64,000 nucleotides of DNA from Bacteroidia bacterium 43-41 (lineage in GTDB: Bacteria > Bacteroidota > Bacteroidia > Bacteroidales > Dysgonomonadaceae). Each line of letters starts with the position of its first letter. The stretch's first letter is position 1. The stretch covers positions 1-64,000 of the forward strand of contig MKTD01000014.1 of assembly GCA_001898165.1 (NCBI GenBank). Reading direction: 5' to 3'. The notes under the pieces were generated by a model. The model ran no database searches. It was not told the origin of the DNA and saw only the letters and a list, made by a program, of their open reading frames with translations. The translations under genes were made by a program, and so were the position numbers. Shown one piece after another: positions 1-7,248 of the stretch.

Positions 1-126
1 AGTAAAAATACTCAATTTCTTGCAGTTATGCAAATAATTTGACGATTAATTCGCTGATTATAAGTGTAAATATCTATAATTCAGCAGACCCTAAATAATA
101 TATTCGTATAATAAATATTTATTTTG

Positions 127-134
127 TATCTTAG
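127..134 (+). promoter_or_regulatory. Putative -7 box of the higBA operon
   Basis: TATCTTAG matches the Bacteroidota -7 consensus TAnnTTTG at seven of eight positions and lies 26 nt before the higB start codon. No convincing TTTG -33 box is visible at the expected distance, so this rests on the single box and its position. Confidence 0.4.
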
Positions 135-159
135 TCGCATAAAATAATGATGAAAAAAG

Positions 160-456
160 ATGAGAATCATATCGAAAAAGGCCTTGCAGGATTTTTACTC
201 CCAATACCCCGATTCCAAAATACCTTTGGAAAACTGGTACAGGATAGTAAAAAAGGAGCAATGGACATGTTTTACCGATATAAAAAAAACATTCAATACT
301 GTAGATAATGTAGGCAACAAGCGATATATATTCAACATTAAAGGAAACGATTACCGAATAGTGACTATCATCCAGTTTACAATCTAAGCCGTATTGATCC
401 GGTTTGTTGGAACGCATACACAATACGATAAAATAAAAGACATCAAAAAAATATGA
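160..456 (+). pseudogene. higB: HigB-type mRNA interferase toxin with an internal stop
   Basis: The reading frame encodes a RelE-fold HigB toxin, a ribosome-associated mRNA endonuclease of a type II toxin-antitoxin pair. The N-terminal 75 residues contain family-typical segments (NWYRIVKK, IFNIKGNDYRIV, IIQF). A TAA stop occurs at 385-387. The same frame then continues as AVLIRFVGTHTQYDKIKDIKKI, the conserved HigB C-terminus, and ends in a TGA at 454-456 that overlaps the higA ATG as ATGA. The stop occupies a position where related toxins usually have Gln or Lys, so a single CAA-to-TAA or AAA-to-TAA change would explain it. As written the toxin lacks its last 22 residues and is probably inactive. 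A read error or nonsense suppression remains possible. Confidence 0.85.
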
Positions 457-824
457 TTATGGCGACAATAAAAGACAAAAATAAATATGATGCCATCATG
501 TTACGGATTGAAGAATTGATGGAGCAAGTGGAAGAAAATACGCCCATGAACGATCATCGGGTCATGGAACTTGATTTGCTCGTTGAACTTGCCGAAGAAT
601 ATGAAGACGAGCATTATCCGATGGGCACCCCGTCGTTGCCCGACGTTATGAAGCTCCGGATGCACGAAATGAATCTCACACAAGAGAAACTTGCCGAGAT
701 GCTCGGACTTAGCCAATCACGTATCAGTAACTTCCTGACGGGTAAAACCGAGCCTACTCTGAAAGTCGCCCGCACTATCAGCAAGCAACTTAATATTGAA
801 CCGGGCATTGTTCTTGGCGTGTGA
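453..824 (+). CDS. higA: HigA-type antitoxin, XRE-family HTH
   Basis: This 123-residue protein has an acidic N-terminal half and a C-terminal XRE helix-turn-helix (LTQEKLAEMLGLSQSRISNF, about residues 75-94), the layout of HigA antitoxins. Such proteins neutralise HigB and repress their own operon. The first ATG (453) overlaps the stop of the full-length higB frame as ATGA, showing ancestral translational coupling; ATG at 459 is an alternative start. The antitoxin frame is intact although the toxin frame carries an internal stop. Confidence 0.85.
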   Translation: MIMATIKDKNKYDAIMLRIEELMEQVEENTPMNDHRVMELDLLVELAEEYEDEHYPMGTPSLPDVMKLRMHEMNLTQEKLAEMLGLSQSRISNFLTGKTEPTLKVARTISKQLNIEPGIVLGV

Positions 825-843
825 GATACAACCTACGGCATTA

Positions 844-906
844 AAAACAAAAGAGGCATTTAGCAGAATGGCAGACGAATTGAAAGCGTCGACCCTTACA
901 ATGTAA
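844..906 (+). pseudogene. 3' remnant of a second hicB gene
   Basis: This stretch reads in one frame as a 20-residue tail (KEAFSRMADELKASTLTM then TAA), with 18 of 20 residues matching the C-terminus of the intact HicB encoded on the opposite strand at 9778-10182. The match runs about five bases past the stop. Of seven nucleotide differences over about 62 bases, six are synonymous, so the parent gene was probably functional when it diverged. No upstream hicB sequence remains. Confidence 0.8.
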
Positions 907-970
907 CGTCAATCAACAATAATTCCAATAATAAGAACTTTTCTCACTAACTATTGAACAGCGTAAAGAA

Positions 971-1264
971 GTGATACAGGCTACTGATGCTGAGTTTGGC
1001 CGGATTCGTACCGAAGTTATGGGTATAAACGATACGCTTAATGTCCGGGACCTGCTTGTCGATATACTCCCTATAGTTTCCGTTTCACATCTTTCAAAAA
1101 TATACTTCGGCAAGTCTGCGTCATGGTTTTACCAGAGAATGAACGGAAATCTGGTTCATGGGAAACCTGCGAAGTTTACTCCCGATGAATTAATCACGCT
1201 GAGACGGGCGTTTGATGAGTTGTCAGAAAAATTCTCACAAACCTCAAAACAGTTAGCTGTATGA
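971..1264 (+). CDS. DUF5053 family protein, probably 5'-truncated
   Basis: The central segment (VSHLSKIYFGKSASWFYQR, then NGNLVHGKPAKFT) is characteristic of DUF5053, a small family of unknown function common on Bacteroidota mobile elements. The only start in this frame is a GTG at 971. The frame is open back to 935, encoding EQRKEV-like residues that align with the body of longer family members, but has no ATG before the stop at 932-934. The 5' end therefore looks lost, with the break falling just after the hicB remnant. Family assignment is from remembered family sequences. Confidence 0.6.
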   Translation: MIQATDAEFGRIRTEVMGINDTLNVRDLLVDILPIVSVSHLSKIYFGKSASWFYQRMNGNLVHGKPAKFTPDELITLRRAFDELSEKFSQTSKQLAV

Positions 1265-1287
1265 TATTAGCATAGGTACGGTACAAT

Positions 1288-1295
1288 TATATTTG
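1288..1295 (+). promoter_or_regulatory. -7 promoter box upstream of the SLOG-fold gene
   Basis: TATATTTG is a perfect match to the -7 consensus, about 130 nt before the ATG at 1426. No -33 TTTG is visible at the right spacing. Confidence 0.45.
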
Positions 1296-1375
1296 GTGTC
1301 TGGAATAACGAGGTTGTCTCAGCAGAAAAGGCAGCCTTTACTTGCAATAATTATCCCAAACATAGAAGATAATTG

Positions 1376-1390
1376 CTAAGTTAAACTTAG
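1376..1390. repeat. Perfect short palindrome before the SLOG-fold gene
   Basis: CTAAGTTAAACTTAG has perfect 7-nt arms around one central base and lies 35 nt before the start codon. Just upstream, an imperfect inverted repeat (ATTATC at about 1350, GATAAT at about 1369) is present. Position and symmetry would suit an operator, but no binding protein can be named. Confidence 0.4.
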
Positions 1391-1425
1391 AAATCTTGTA
1401 TTATCAGACATATAAAATCTCAAAG

Positions 1426-2043
1426 ATGAAAGTAGCAATAATAGGTTCAAGACGATTAACCTCTTACACGAGGTTCAAGTCAAGAATAGAACGTTTCTAT
1501 CCTGCACTGCTGGATAAAAGCAACTATACGGAATTTGTGTCAGGCGGTACAAAAGGTACAGATTCTCTTGCGGAAAAATTAGCAAGTGAGTTGGGAGTTA
1601 ATATAAAGGTGTTTATTCCAGAGTATGAAAAGTACGGAATAAAAGCGCCACTAGTCAGGAACTCGTCAATCGCTAAATATGCAGATTACTGTGTAGCTTT
1701 TATAGAGGGTGACTCACGTGACACTCTGGATACAATAAGAAAGTTTAGAAAATTCGGTAAACAGTGCATTGTAATTGAATTAACAGACCAAGAGTACATG
1801 GTCGAATCGTTTGAAGAAATGGGTTGTGAGCTTCCTGAAGTAGAAGAAAGATCGTTTAGAGCAGGTATGTCAGACATGCCTCTGCCAATGCCTAAGTATA
1901 GAATGACCATGATAATGAAGATTAAAGGTGAAAAGGAAAGGTATCCTGCAGGACTTTTCTTCTATAAGGAAGACATGGAAAGAATTGTAACTATGCTGAG
2001 TTCTGAGGATATATCATTTGATATAGAAGAAATACCAGTATGA
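1426..2043 (+). CDS. SLOG-fold (YspA/DUF2493-like) protein with C-terminal extension
   Basis: The protein begins MKVAIIGSRRLTS and has GGTKGTD at about residues 40-46. These are the glycine-rich nucleotide-binding motifs of the SLOG/DUF2493 superfamily, whose members are proposed to bind or sense nucleotides or nucleotide-derived ligands. The Rossmann-like part covers about residues 1-115. A further 90 residues (SDMPLPMPKYRMTMIM, then YPAGLFFYKEDME) match nothing I recognise. The ATG at 1426 is preferred to a TTG at 1396 because the fold begins directly with the first beta-strand. It stands alone between mobile-element remnants, so an accessory or defence-related role is possible but unproven. 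Confidence 0.65.
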   Translation: MKVAIIGSRRLTSYTRFKSRIERFYPALLDKSNYTEFVSGGTKGTDSLAEKLASELGVNIKVFIPEYEKYGIKAPLVRNSSIAKYADYCVAFIEGDSRDTLDTIRKFRKFGKQCIVIELTDQEYMVESFEEMGCELPEVEERSFRAGMSDMPLPMPKYRMTMIMKIKGEKERYPAGLFFYKEDMERIVTMLSSEDISFDIEEIPV

Positions 2044-2336
2044 ATTTAAGAAGAATTCAGGATTATTTGTCTTATAATTTGAACACCAATAAGTTTTACT
2101 AATAAGTCTAACCCAAACTTAGTCAAGGAGATTTCAGAAGCTTAGACTGAAATACTTTTAGGAGAGAAGATTAATTTAGCTTATAATTTAATAATCAGAT
2201 GATTAATCTAAAAAAATTCAATTATGACTCCACCCTCTCTTTTTAATTGATTTCCCTGTCCGAGAACGACTTTAAATATTCAATTTTCAAGAGCTTAATT
2301 TCTATTTTTGAGACATTTTCTTAATGCTGATGGATA
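2044..2336. other. AT-rich spacer, no gene recognised
   Basis: About 290 nt separate the SLOG-fold gene from the integrase remnant. I find no convincing reading frame, RNA gene or terminator in it. Confidence 0.4.
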
Positions 2337-2652
2337 TTGCCATTTAACCCCTTTGCTGCTGGATATATCAACAGTCCCGAAAGCGAGGACAGAGGATATC
2401 TTACAGAGGAAGAAATACAAACGCTTATAGAGGCTCCGATGAAAAACAAAACATATGAACTGGTGCGCGACCTCTTCGTTTTTTCTATTTTCACCGGCTT
2501 ATCGTATACGGATGTAAAAAACCCACCACCGACAATTTGCAAACGTTCTTTGATGATAACCTGTGGATTATTACGCGCAGGCGGAAAATCAACACCTCCA
2601 ATATCCGGGGCTGTTGGACGTTCCCAAAAAGAATATTTGTGAAGCTATCTAA
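2337..2652 (+). pseudogene. Fragment of a tyrosine recombinase (integrase)
   Basis: The piece starts with NPFAAG, then SPESEDRGYLTEEEIQTLIEA and LVRDLFVFSIFTGLSYTDVK. This is the start of the catalytic domain of a Bacteroidota phage or conjugative-transposon integrase, with the first catalytic Arg region normally reading FTGLRY-like. The frame breaks near 2521. The next frame continues as TTDNLQTFFDDNLWIITRR and breaks again near 2613, where the third frame reads RLLDVPKK before a stop. With no N-terminal domain and no HxxR/Y motifs it cannot be active. It marks an old integration event in the island. Confidence 0.8.
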
Positions 2653-2664
2653 ATTTGTCGACAT

Positions 2665-2690
2665 ACTACACCCGCTATGCTTAGTGTAGT
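2665..2690. repeat. Short inverted repeat downstream of integrase fragment
   Basis: ACTACAC and GTGTAGT form a perfect 7-bp inverted repeat with a 12-nt loop. It has no obvious U-tract. It may be a recombination-site or hairpin remnant of the lost element. Confidence 0.3.
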
Positions 2691-2713
2691 GGGTATTGCT
2701 GCAATCAGAGTTT

Positions 2714-2879
2714 AACCGCAGCGACCCCGAAGGGCTTTTAAAGAAAAGCCGTAGTTTACGAAAAAGTGCAGGATATGTATAACCGTAAGGACGAAACCTG
2801 GGATAAGTTCCTCAATATGCACGAATACACCCGACAGAAAGAGACAGAAATAGGCAAAAACAAAGGTATTAAGAGATAA
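2714..2879 (+). pseudogene. Frameshifted ORF remnant of unknown family
   Basis: One frame gives NRSDPEGLLKK and then, after a one-base shift near 2748, AVVYEKVQDMYNRKDETWDK and FLNMHEYTRQKETEIGKNKG before a stop at 2877-2879. The charged, helical character suggests the tail of a real protein. I do not recognise the family. It lies between the integrase fragment and the three-gene operon. Confidence 0.4.
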
Positions 2880-2990
2880 TGATGGCTGGTTCCCAAAAAT
2901 TTGCTAATTTTATAGGCGAAAATCATTGGGAAAATTTTTCATCATATTTTCTCTAAATGATTAAATAATACAACCCTAAAACTGCATAGA

Positions 2991-4124
2991 ATGTTTGTCC
3001 TAGATAAAGAGAAGAATAGAATAAATAAGATCAAATGCTGTACTTTCTCAGATCTGAAATTTCGTGAACGAGATCATTTACAGGAATGGCTTGAAAATAC
3101 TCCTACTGCCTTTGGTGAAGACGATGAATTGTTGTTCATCCAAAAGGAATTTGATGGATTTGATGATACACGTGAAAGGCTTGATTTACTTGCAATAGAT
3201 AAACAAGGGGACTTAGTTATCATTGAAAATAAACTGGACGATAGTGGAAGAGATGTAACTTGGCAGGTTTTAAAATATGCCTCATACTGTTCAAGTTTGT
3301 CAAAACAGCAAATAAGGGATATTTATCAATCTTACCTTGATAAAAAAGGAAACTCTGAAAATGCAGAAAGCAATATTTCAGATTTTTTAGATGCAGAAGA
3401 TTTTAAGGAAATCCAATTAAACAAAACCCAAAGAATCATTTTAGTATCCGGCAATTATAGAAAGGAGGTAACTTCTACCGTCCTGTGGCTGTTACAGAAA
3501 TACAATCTTAAAATTCAGTGTTTTAAAGCAACTCCATTTTCTTTTGATGAACAAATATTTCTCAATATTGAACAAATTATACCTGTTCATGAGGTGGAAG
3601 AATACACCATAAAAATGGCAGAAAAAGCCCAAGAAGAACAAAGCACTCAAGAGGAACAAGTGATAAGGCATAAAATAAGGATTGAGTTTTGGAAATTATT
3701 GCTGCCAAAGTTGAATACGAAAACCAGTCTTTTTGCAAATGTCAGTCCTTCAAAAGATAATTGGATTACAGCCGGTTCTGGCGTTAGTGGTGTAGGATTT
3801 GTTTTCTCTATAGCGAAAAACTATGCCAGAACTGAAGTTTATATGTCAAGAAGTAATACCGAAGAGAATAAATTTGTTTTTGACAAACTGCTTAGACGCA
3901 AAGATGAGATTGAAGCGCAAACAGGTGCTCTGGAGTGGGAGCGATTGGAAAATAAAAAAGCATGTAGAATAAAACAGGAGCTACGCAATGTCAGTCTATA
4001 TGAAAAAGATGATTGGGATAAAATGGTCGATTTCCTGATAGCAAGCATGGTTAAGATGGAAGTCGCATTTAAGAAGCCTCTACAAGCTATTAATAGGGAA
4101 TTAAAAGCAGAGTTTAAAGAATAA
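2991..4124 (+). CDS. DUF4268 protein with N-terminal PD-(D/E)XK nuclease-like domain
   Basis: The N-terminal half has a restriction-endonuclease-like core: RLDLL (Asp65), LVIIENKLDD (Glu79, Lys81) and WQVLKYASY (Gln92, Tyr96). This is the D-ExK-QxxxY pattern of NucS/DUF91-like nucleases. A low-complexity acidic linker (about residues 205-225, rich in Glu/Gln) leads to a C-terminal DUF4268 domain (about residues 228-365). DUF4268 proteins are predicted nucleases of unknown role. The stop codon overlaps the next start (TAATG at 4122-4126), so it is translationally coupled to the next gene. It begins the most coherent same-strand cassette of the island. DNA cleavage is inferred from the motif only. 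Confidence 0.75.
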   Translation: MFVLDKEKNRINKIKCCTFSDLKFRERDHLQEWLENTPTAFGEDDELLFIQKEFDGFDDTRERLDLLAIDKQGDLVIIENKLDDSGRDVTWQVLKYASYCSSLSKQQIRDIYQSYLDKKGNSENAESNISDFLDAEDFKEIQLNKTQRIILVSGNYRKEVTSTVLWLLQKYNLKIQCFKATPFSFDEQIFLNIEQIIPVHEVEEYTIKMAEKAQEEQSTQEEQVIRHKIRIEFWKLLLPKLNTKTSLFANVSPSKDNWITAGSGVSGVGFVFSIAKNYARTEVYMSRSNTEENKFVFDKLLRRKDEIEAQTGALEWERLENKKACRIKQELRNVSLYEKDDWDKMVDFLIASMVKMEVAFKKPLQAINRELKAEFKE

Positions 4125-5017
4125 TGAAAAATCCAGAAATAGTTTGCATACTCCGTCAAATCAGTCAAAACACTAATGTAAAGCTGCCAGAATCTATTGA
4201 TTTTGAAGTATCAGATGGCATCCTCAGAATTAACCTTTCAGATAAAGGAGTCTGTGCGAATATGCAATCGAATGAATCAGCTTTTGAAGGTTGGGCTCTT
4301 TGTTTAAAGGCGTGGCTTCCCGATTTGATTGAAAAGGTCTTAATTTGTTGGAATCCGACTACTCACAAATCGAATTTACTACATTATGAGAGATTTAAAT
4401 ATCGTATATGGAAATTTATTCAAACCTATGATTGGGCTGAAAACGGTTCTTTGTTTAATATGGATTATTACGGGGAGAATCTCAAAAATTGGGTTATAAA
4501 TTTTCCATGTGATGAAGCTGACAAAGAAGCGCAAGGTGATGAGGCTATTCTTGAAAGAGATTATATAGCTAATCAGAAAGGAAACTATGATATAATTGAT
4601 CAACAACTCCCCGTAGGCGTGTTTAACAATGTCGTGTCAAAAGCCAGTTGCGTAATGCCACGTGGTAAAAGCCAGATCGACATATGGGCTTTACGTTGCG
4701 ATACTTTGCATATTTTTGAATTGAAGAAATCCAATAATATAATGGTAGGCATTATATCCGAATTGATGTATTATGTGAACATTATGAACGATATTAAGAA
4801 TCAGAGAATTAAGTATCCTCCAAATGCGAAAGAATGCGAATATAGAAATTTTGATATTTTATATAATTCTTTGAATTCAAATAAAATACATTTTATTAAA
4901 GGTCATTTTCTTGCAGAAAGACTTCACCCGTTAATATCCCCCGCTGTCATAACTCTCCTTAATGATAGCCATATCCAAAAAATGGAGAATATAGAATATT
5001 CTTACATTGTATTATGA
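4124..5017 (+). CDS. Uncharacterised protein with PD-(D/E)XK-like motif
   Basis: I do not recognise this 297-residue family. Its C-terminal half contains QIDIWALRCDTLHIFELKK, where Asp186, Glu199 and Lys201 have the spacing of a PD-(D/E)XK nuclease core, followed by an Ala/Tyr-rich helix (ISELMYYVNIMND) as in many such folds. The N-terminal 110 residues have no motif I can name; no signal peptide or membrane segment is seen, so it is probably cytoplasmic. It overlaps the preceding gene by one base and the following gene by four (ATGA), implying a shared transcript and coupled synthesis of three proteins. Nuclease activity is an inference from a short motif. Confidence 0.6.
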   Translation: MKNPEIVCILRQISQNTNVKLPESIDFEVSDGILRINLSDKGVCANMQSNESAFEGWALCLKAWLPDLIEKVLICWNPTTHKSNLLHYERFKYRIWKFIQTYDWAENGSLFNMDYYGENLKNWVINFPCDEADKEAQGDEAILERDYIANQKGNYDIIDQQLPVGVFNNVVSKASCVMPRGKSQIDIWALRCDTLHIFELKKSNNIMVGIISELMYYVNIMNDIKNQRIKYPPNAKECEYRNFDILYNSLNSNKIHFIKGHFLAERLHPLISPAVITLLNDSHIQKMENIEYSYIVL

Positions 5018-6303
5018 AGATAACTATCCATAGAGGCATAGACCAAATTGGGGGCTGCATAACGGAAATAGCAACCGACAATTCCCGGATATTAATTGAT
5101 CTGGGGCAAAACTTGCCGGATGGAGAGGGAATTGTGGATGACGATTTAGCGAACCGAGAAGCAATAGGGAAAATCACACAAGGCATTGATGCGATTTTCT
5201 ATACACATTATCACGGCGATCATTTAGGTTTATTCCATTATGTACCGGATAACGTTCCACAATATATAGGTAAAGTTGCCAAACAGGTTACACTCTGCAA
5301 ACATCGGCAATTATCATATATCAAAGGTCGGAAGAAATTATCGCAAGAAGAGATCTCCAAACTTGAGAAAATGAGCGTTCTCATTCCTGAACAGACTATA
5401 AATGTAAGAAATATAAAAGTTACCCCTTATTTTGTAAGTCATTCCGCTTATGATGCCTATATGTTTCTAATTGAAGTAGATGATAAAAAAGTATTACATA
5501 TAGGCGATTTCAGAGGACATGGATATTTGAGTAAAGGTTTATTGCCAACCATAAAGAAACTTATCTTACCAAGAGGTAAAGTTGACTTTTTAATTACCGA
5601 GGGAACTATGCTTTCAAGGCTTGGCGAAAGGGTAATGAGTGAAAATGAGCTACAACGAGAAGCCTCTCAAATAATGGCACGATACAGGAACGTATTTGTA
5701 ATGTGTTCTTCTACGGATATGGAGCGGCTGGCATCGTTCTATGCTGCGAATAAAAATTTAAGAAACAGACCTCTTATATGCGACCGTTTCCAAAAAAATA
5801 TATTAGAGATATTTACTCAATCGGCAGGTAATCATACTTCGTTATTCCGCTTCGATAAGGTCTATGACTTCAATTCAAAGAATACAAAACTAATTCATTG
5901 GATGGAGGATAAGGGATTTTGTATGTTTGTTCGGGCAACCGATAAGTTTAAAGATTATTATCAAACACTTGTATCCCGGTTAGAACCTAAGGATACGGTG
6001 CTGATATACTCTATGTGGAAAGAATATATAAATGATAACGGGAAACACGCTATACAGCGATATATAGAGTTCGTTTCTATGTTTCCGAACATGGAGAAAT
6101 TACATACAAGCGGACACGCCTCTCCGGAATTTCTTGCAGAAGTGTGTAATCTTGTCAATCCAACTCTCGGAATTATTCCTATTCATAGCGAAAATTCTGC
6201 GAGCTATTCAAAATTACCGATTGAAGAACATTTGCAGCAGAGAATTCTCACCTCTTCAAAAACTATAAATAAGGTAGAGATAAAAATCAATCAAAATATT
6301 TAA
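5014..6303 (+). CDS. Beta-CASP metallo-beta-lactamase-fold hydrolase, RNase J-like
   Basis: The metal-binding signature THYHGDH (His65, His67, Asp69, His70), a later His143 (VSHSAYDAY) and Asp165 (HIGDFRGHG) define an MBL hydrolase. TEGT (196-199), TSGH (365-368) and IPIHSE (388-393) are beta-CASP-like motifs typical of nucleic-acid-acting members such as RNase J. The protein is 429 residues, shorter than RNase J (about 550), and lacks its C-terminal domain. Its start overlaps the previous stop as ATGA. Being coupled to two nuclease-like genes, rather than sitting in a housekeeping setting, points to an accessory nuclease or processing enzyme. Substrate is unknown. Confidence 0.75.
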   Translation: MKITIHRGIDQIGGCITEIATDNSRILIDLGQNLPDGEGIVDDDLANREAIGKITQGIDAIFYTHYHGDHLGLFHYVPDNVPQYIGKVAKQVTLCKHRQLSYIKGRKKLSQEEISKLEKMSVLIPEQTINVRNIKVTPYFVSHSAYDAYMFLIEVDDKKVLHIGDFRGHGYLSKGLLPTIKKLILPRGKVDFLITEGTMLSRLGERVMSENELQREASQIMARYRNVFVMCSSTDMERLASFYAANKNLRNRPLICDRFQKNILEIFTQSAGNHTSLFRFDKVYDFNSKNTKLIHWMEDKGFCMFVRATDKFKDYYQTLVSRLEPKDTVLIYSMWKEYINDNGKHAIQRYIEFVSMFPNMEKLHTSGHASPEFLAEVCNLVNPTLGIIPIHSENSASYSKLPIEEHLQQRILTSSKTINKVEIKINQNI

Positions 6304-6306
6304 TCT

Positions 6307-6541
6307 ATGGGTAATAGTTGGAATATCCTTTATTATCTGAGCACAAAGGTATTGTGTACTCGCGTATGAATTTGGAGAAGAAGGAAAGTATTGGTTTCAT
6401 ATGGTAAGTTCAAGATATGAGAGATATGATCCTACCGATTGTGATATTCAATACAACCAATGTTTGAAATACAAAAAAGAAGAGGGAGGTGTAAGAATTG
6501 CAACTTTCTTTTACTATTGCAAGATGTATGGAGTAAAGTAA
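6307..6541 (+). pseudogene. Small frameshifted ORF, unknown
   Basis: ATG at 6307 begins MGNSWNILYYLSTKVLCTR and then meets a stop at 6367. One base along, the frame continues open as YEFGEEGKYWFHMVSS, then RYDPTDCDIQYNQCLKYKKEE and IATFFYYCKMYGVK to a stop at 6539-6541. A one-base deletion near 6364 would join the two into a protein of about 78 residues. I recognise no family. It begins three bases after the MBL gene stop, so it probably belonged to the same transcript. Confidence 0.45.
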
Positions 6542-6654
6542 TAAAACAAATAATAATCAGACTGCGTAAAACTCAGTTTTCAGAGAGTATAAAAATAATA
6601 CCTACTGTGGCGATTGAGTTTTTAACAGATTCTCAAACAAACAACAAATTTCGT

Positions 6655-7248
6655 ATGAAAACACAGGAAAACAAGCTGTACAGCTACAAAATGGCGCGTG
6701 ATACTCGCTTTGCACCTAATACTCTATTTGGTGTGTTGACACTGGCTACATGCAAGCCCTCATTGCGTCGCAATACCCAGGTTGGTAATTGGATTGCCGG
6801 TTGGACTTCAAAAAGTATAGTCCATAATCCAACCGAAGTCGGAGAAGAGAAACTTATTTATTTGGCACGGATAACAAAAAAGTTGACCTTCGCTGAATAC
6901 TGGGTTGAATATCCGCAGAAAAGACCTGTTTATACTGACGATACAAGCATTTTAGAACGCTATGGTGATAACATTTATCAACCCGGCGAGGCTGGAAACT
7001 TTATGCTGATTAAAAACATTAATCATGATGAAAGTAAGATGGAAAAAGACCTGAAAGGAAAATATGTACTTGTCTGTGAGGAGTTTTATTATTTCAGCTG
7101 TCTGAAACCACTGATCATCCCGATTGGACTACGTCCCAGACTTCCTAAAGCTCAGACCAGCTATGGAGTCGTTATGGAAGATGCTTCCGGGTTTATTAAT
7201 TATGTGAAACAACGCGCTGATTTATGTGATAAAACTGATGCAAAATGA
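6655..7248 (+). CDS. Nucleotide modification associated domain 2 (Nmad2) protein
   Basis: From the ATG at 6655 the protein reads LYSYKMARDTRFAPN, LFGVLTLATCKPSLRR, VGNWIAGWTSKS, EKLIYLARITKKLTFAEYW and DNIYQPG. This is the conserved course of Nmad2, a family proposed from genome context to recognise or handle modified nucleotides. The frame is open 65 codons further upstream, but that stretch has no family similarity and overlaps the broken ORF before it, so the internal start is chosen. Its stop overlaps the Nmad3 start as ATGA, so the two genes were coupled. The product is about 197 residues and appears intact. Confidence 0.75.
   Translation: MKTQENKLYSYKMARDTRFAPNTLFGVLTLATCKPSLRRNTQVGNWIAGWTSKSIVHNPTEVGEEKLIYLARITKKLTFAEYWVEYPQKRPVYTDDTSILERYGDNIYQPGEAGNFMLIKNINHDESKMEKDLKGKYVLVCEEFYYFSCLKPLIIPIGLRPRLPKAQTSYGVVMEDASGFINYVKQRADLCDKTDAK

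Noticed and set aside
6460-6654. 65-codon N-terminal extension of the Nmad2 gene
   Set aside because: It has no similarity to the family and overlaps the broken small ORF; the ATG at 6655 fits the family start.
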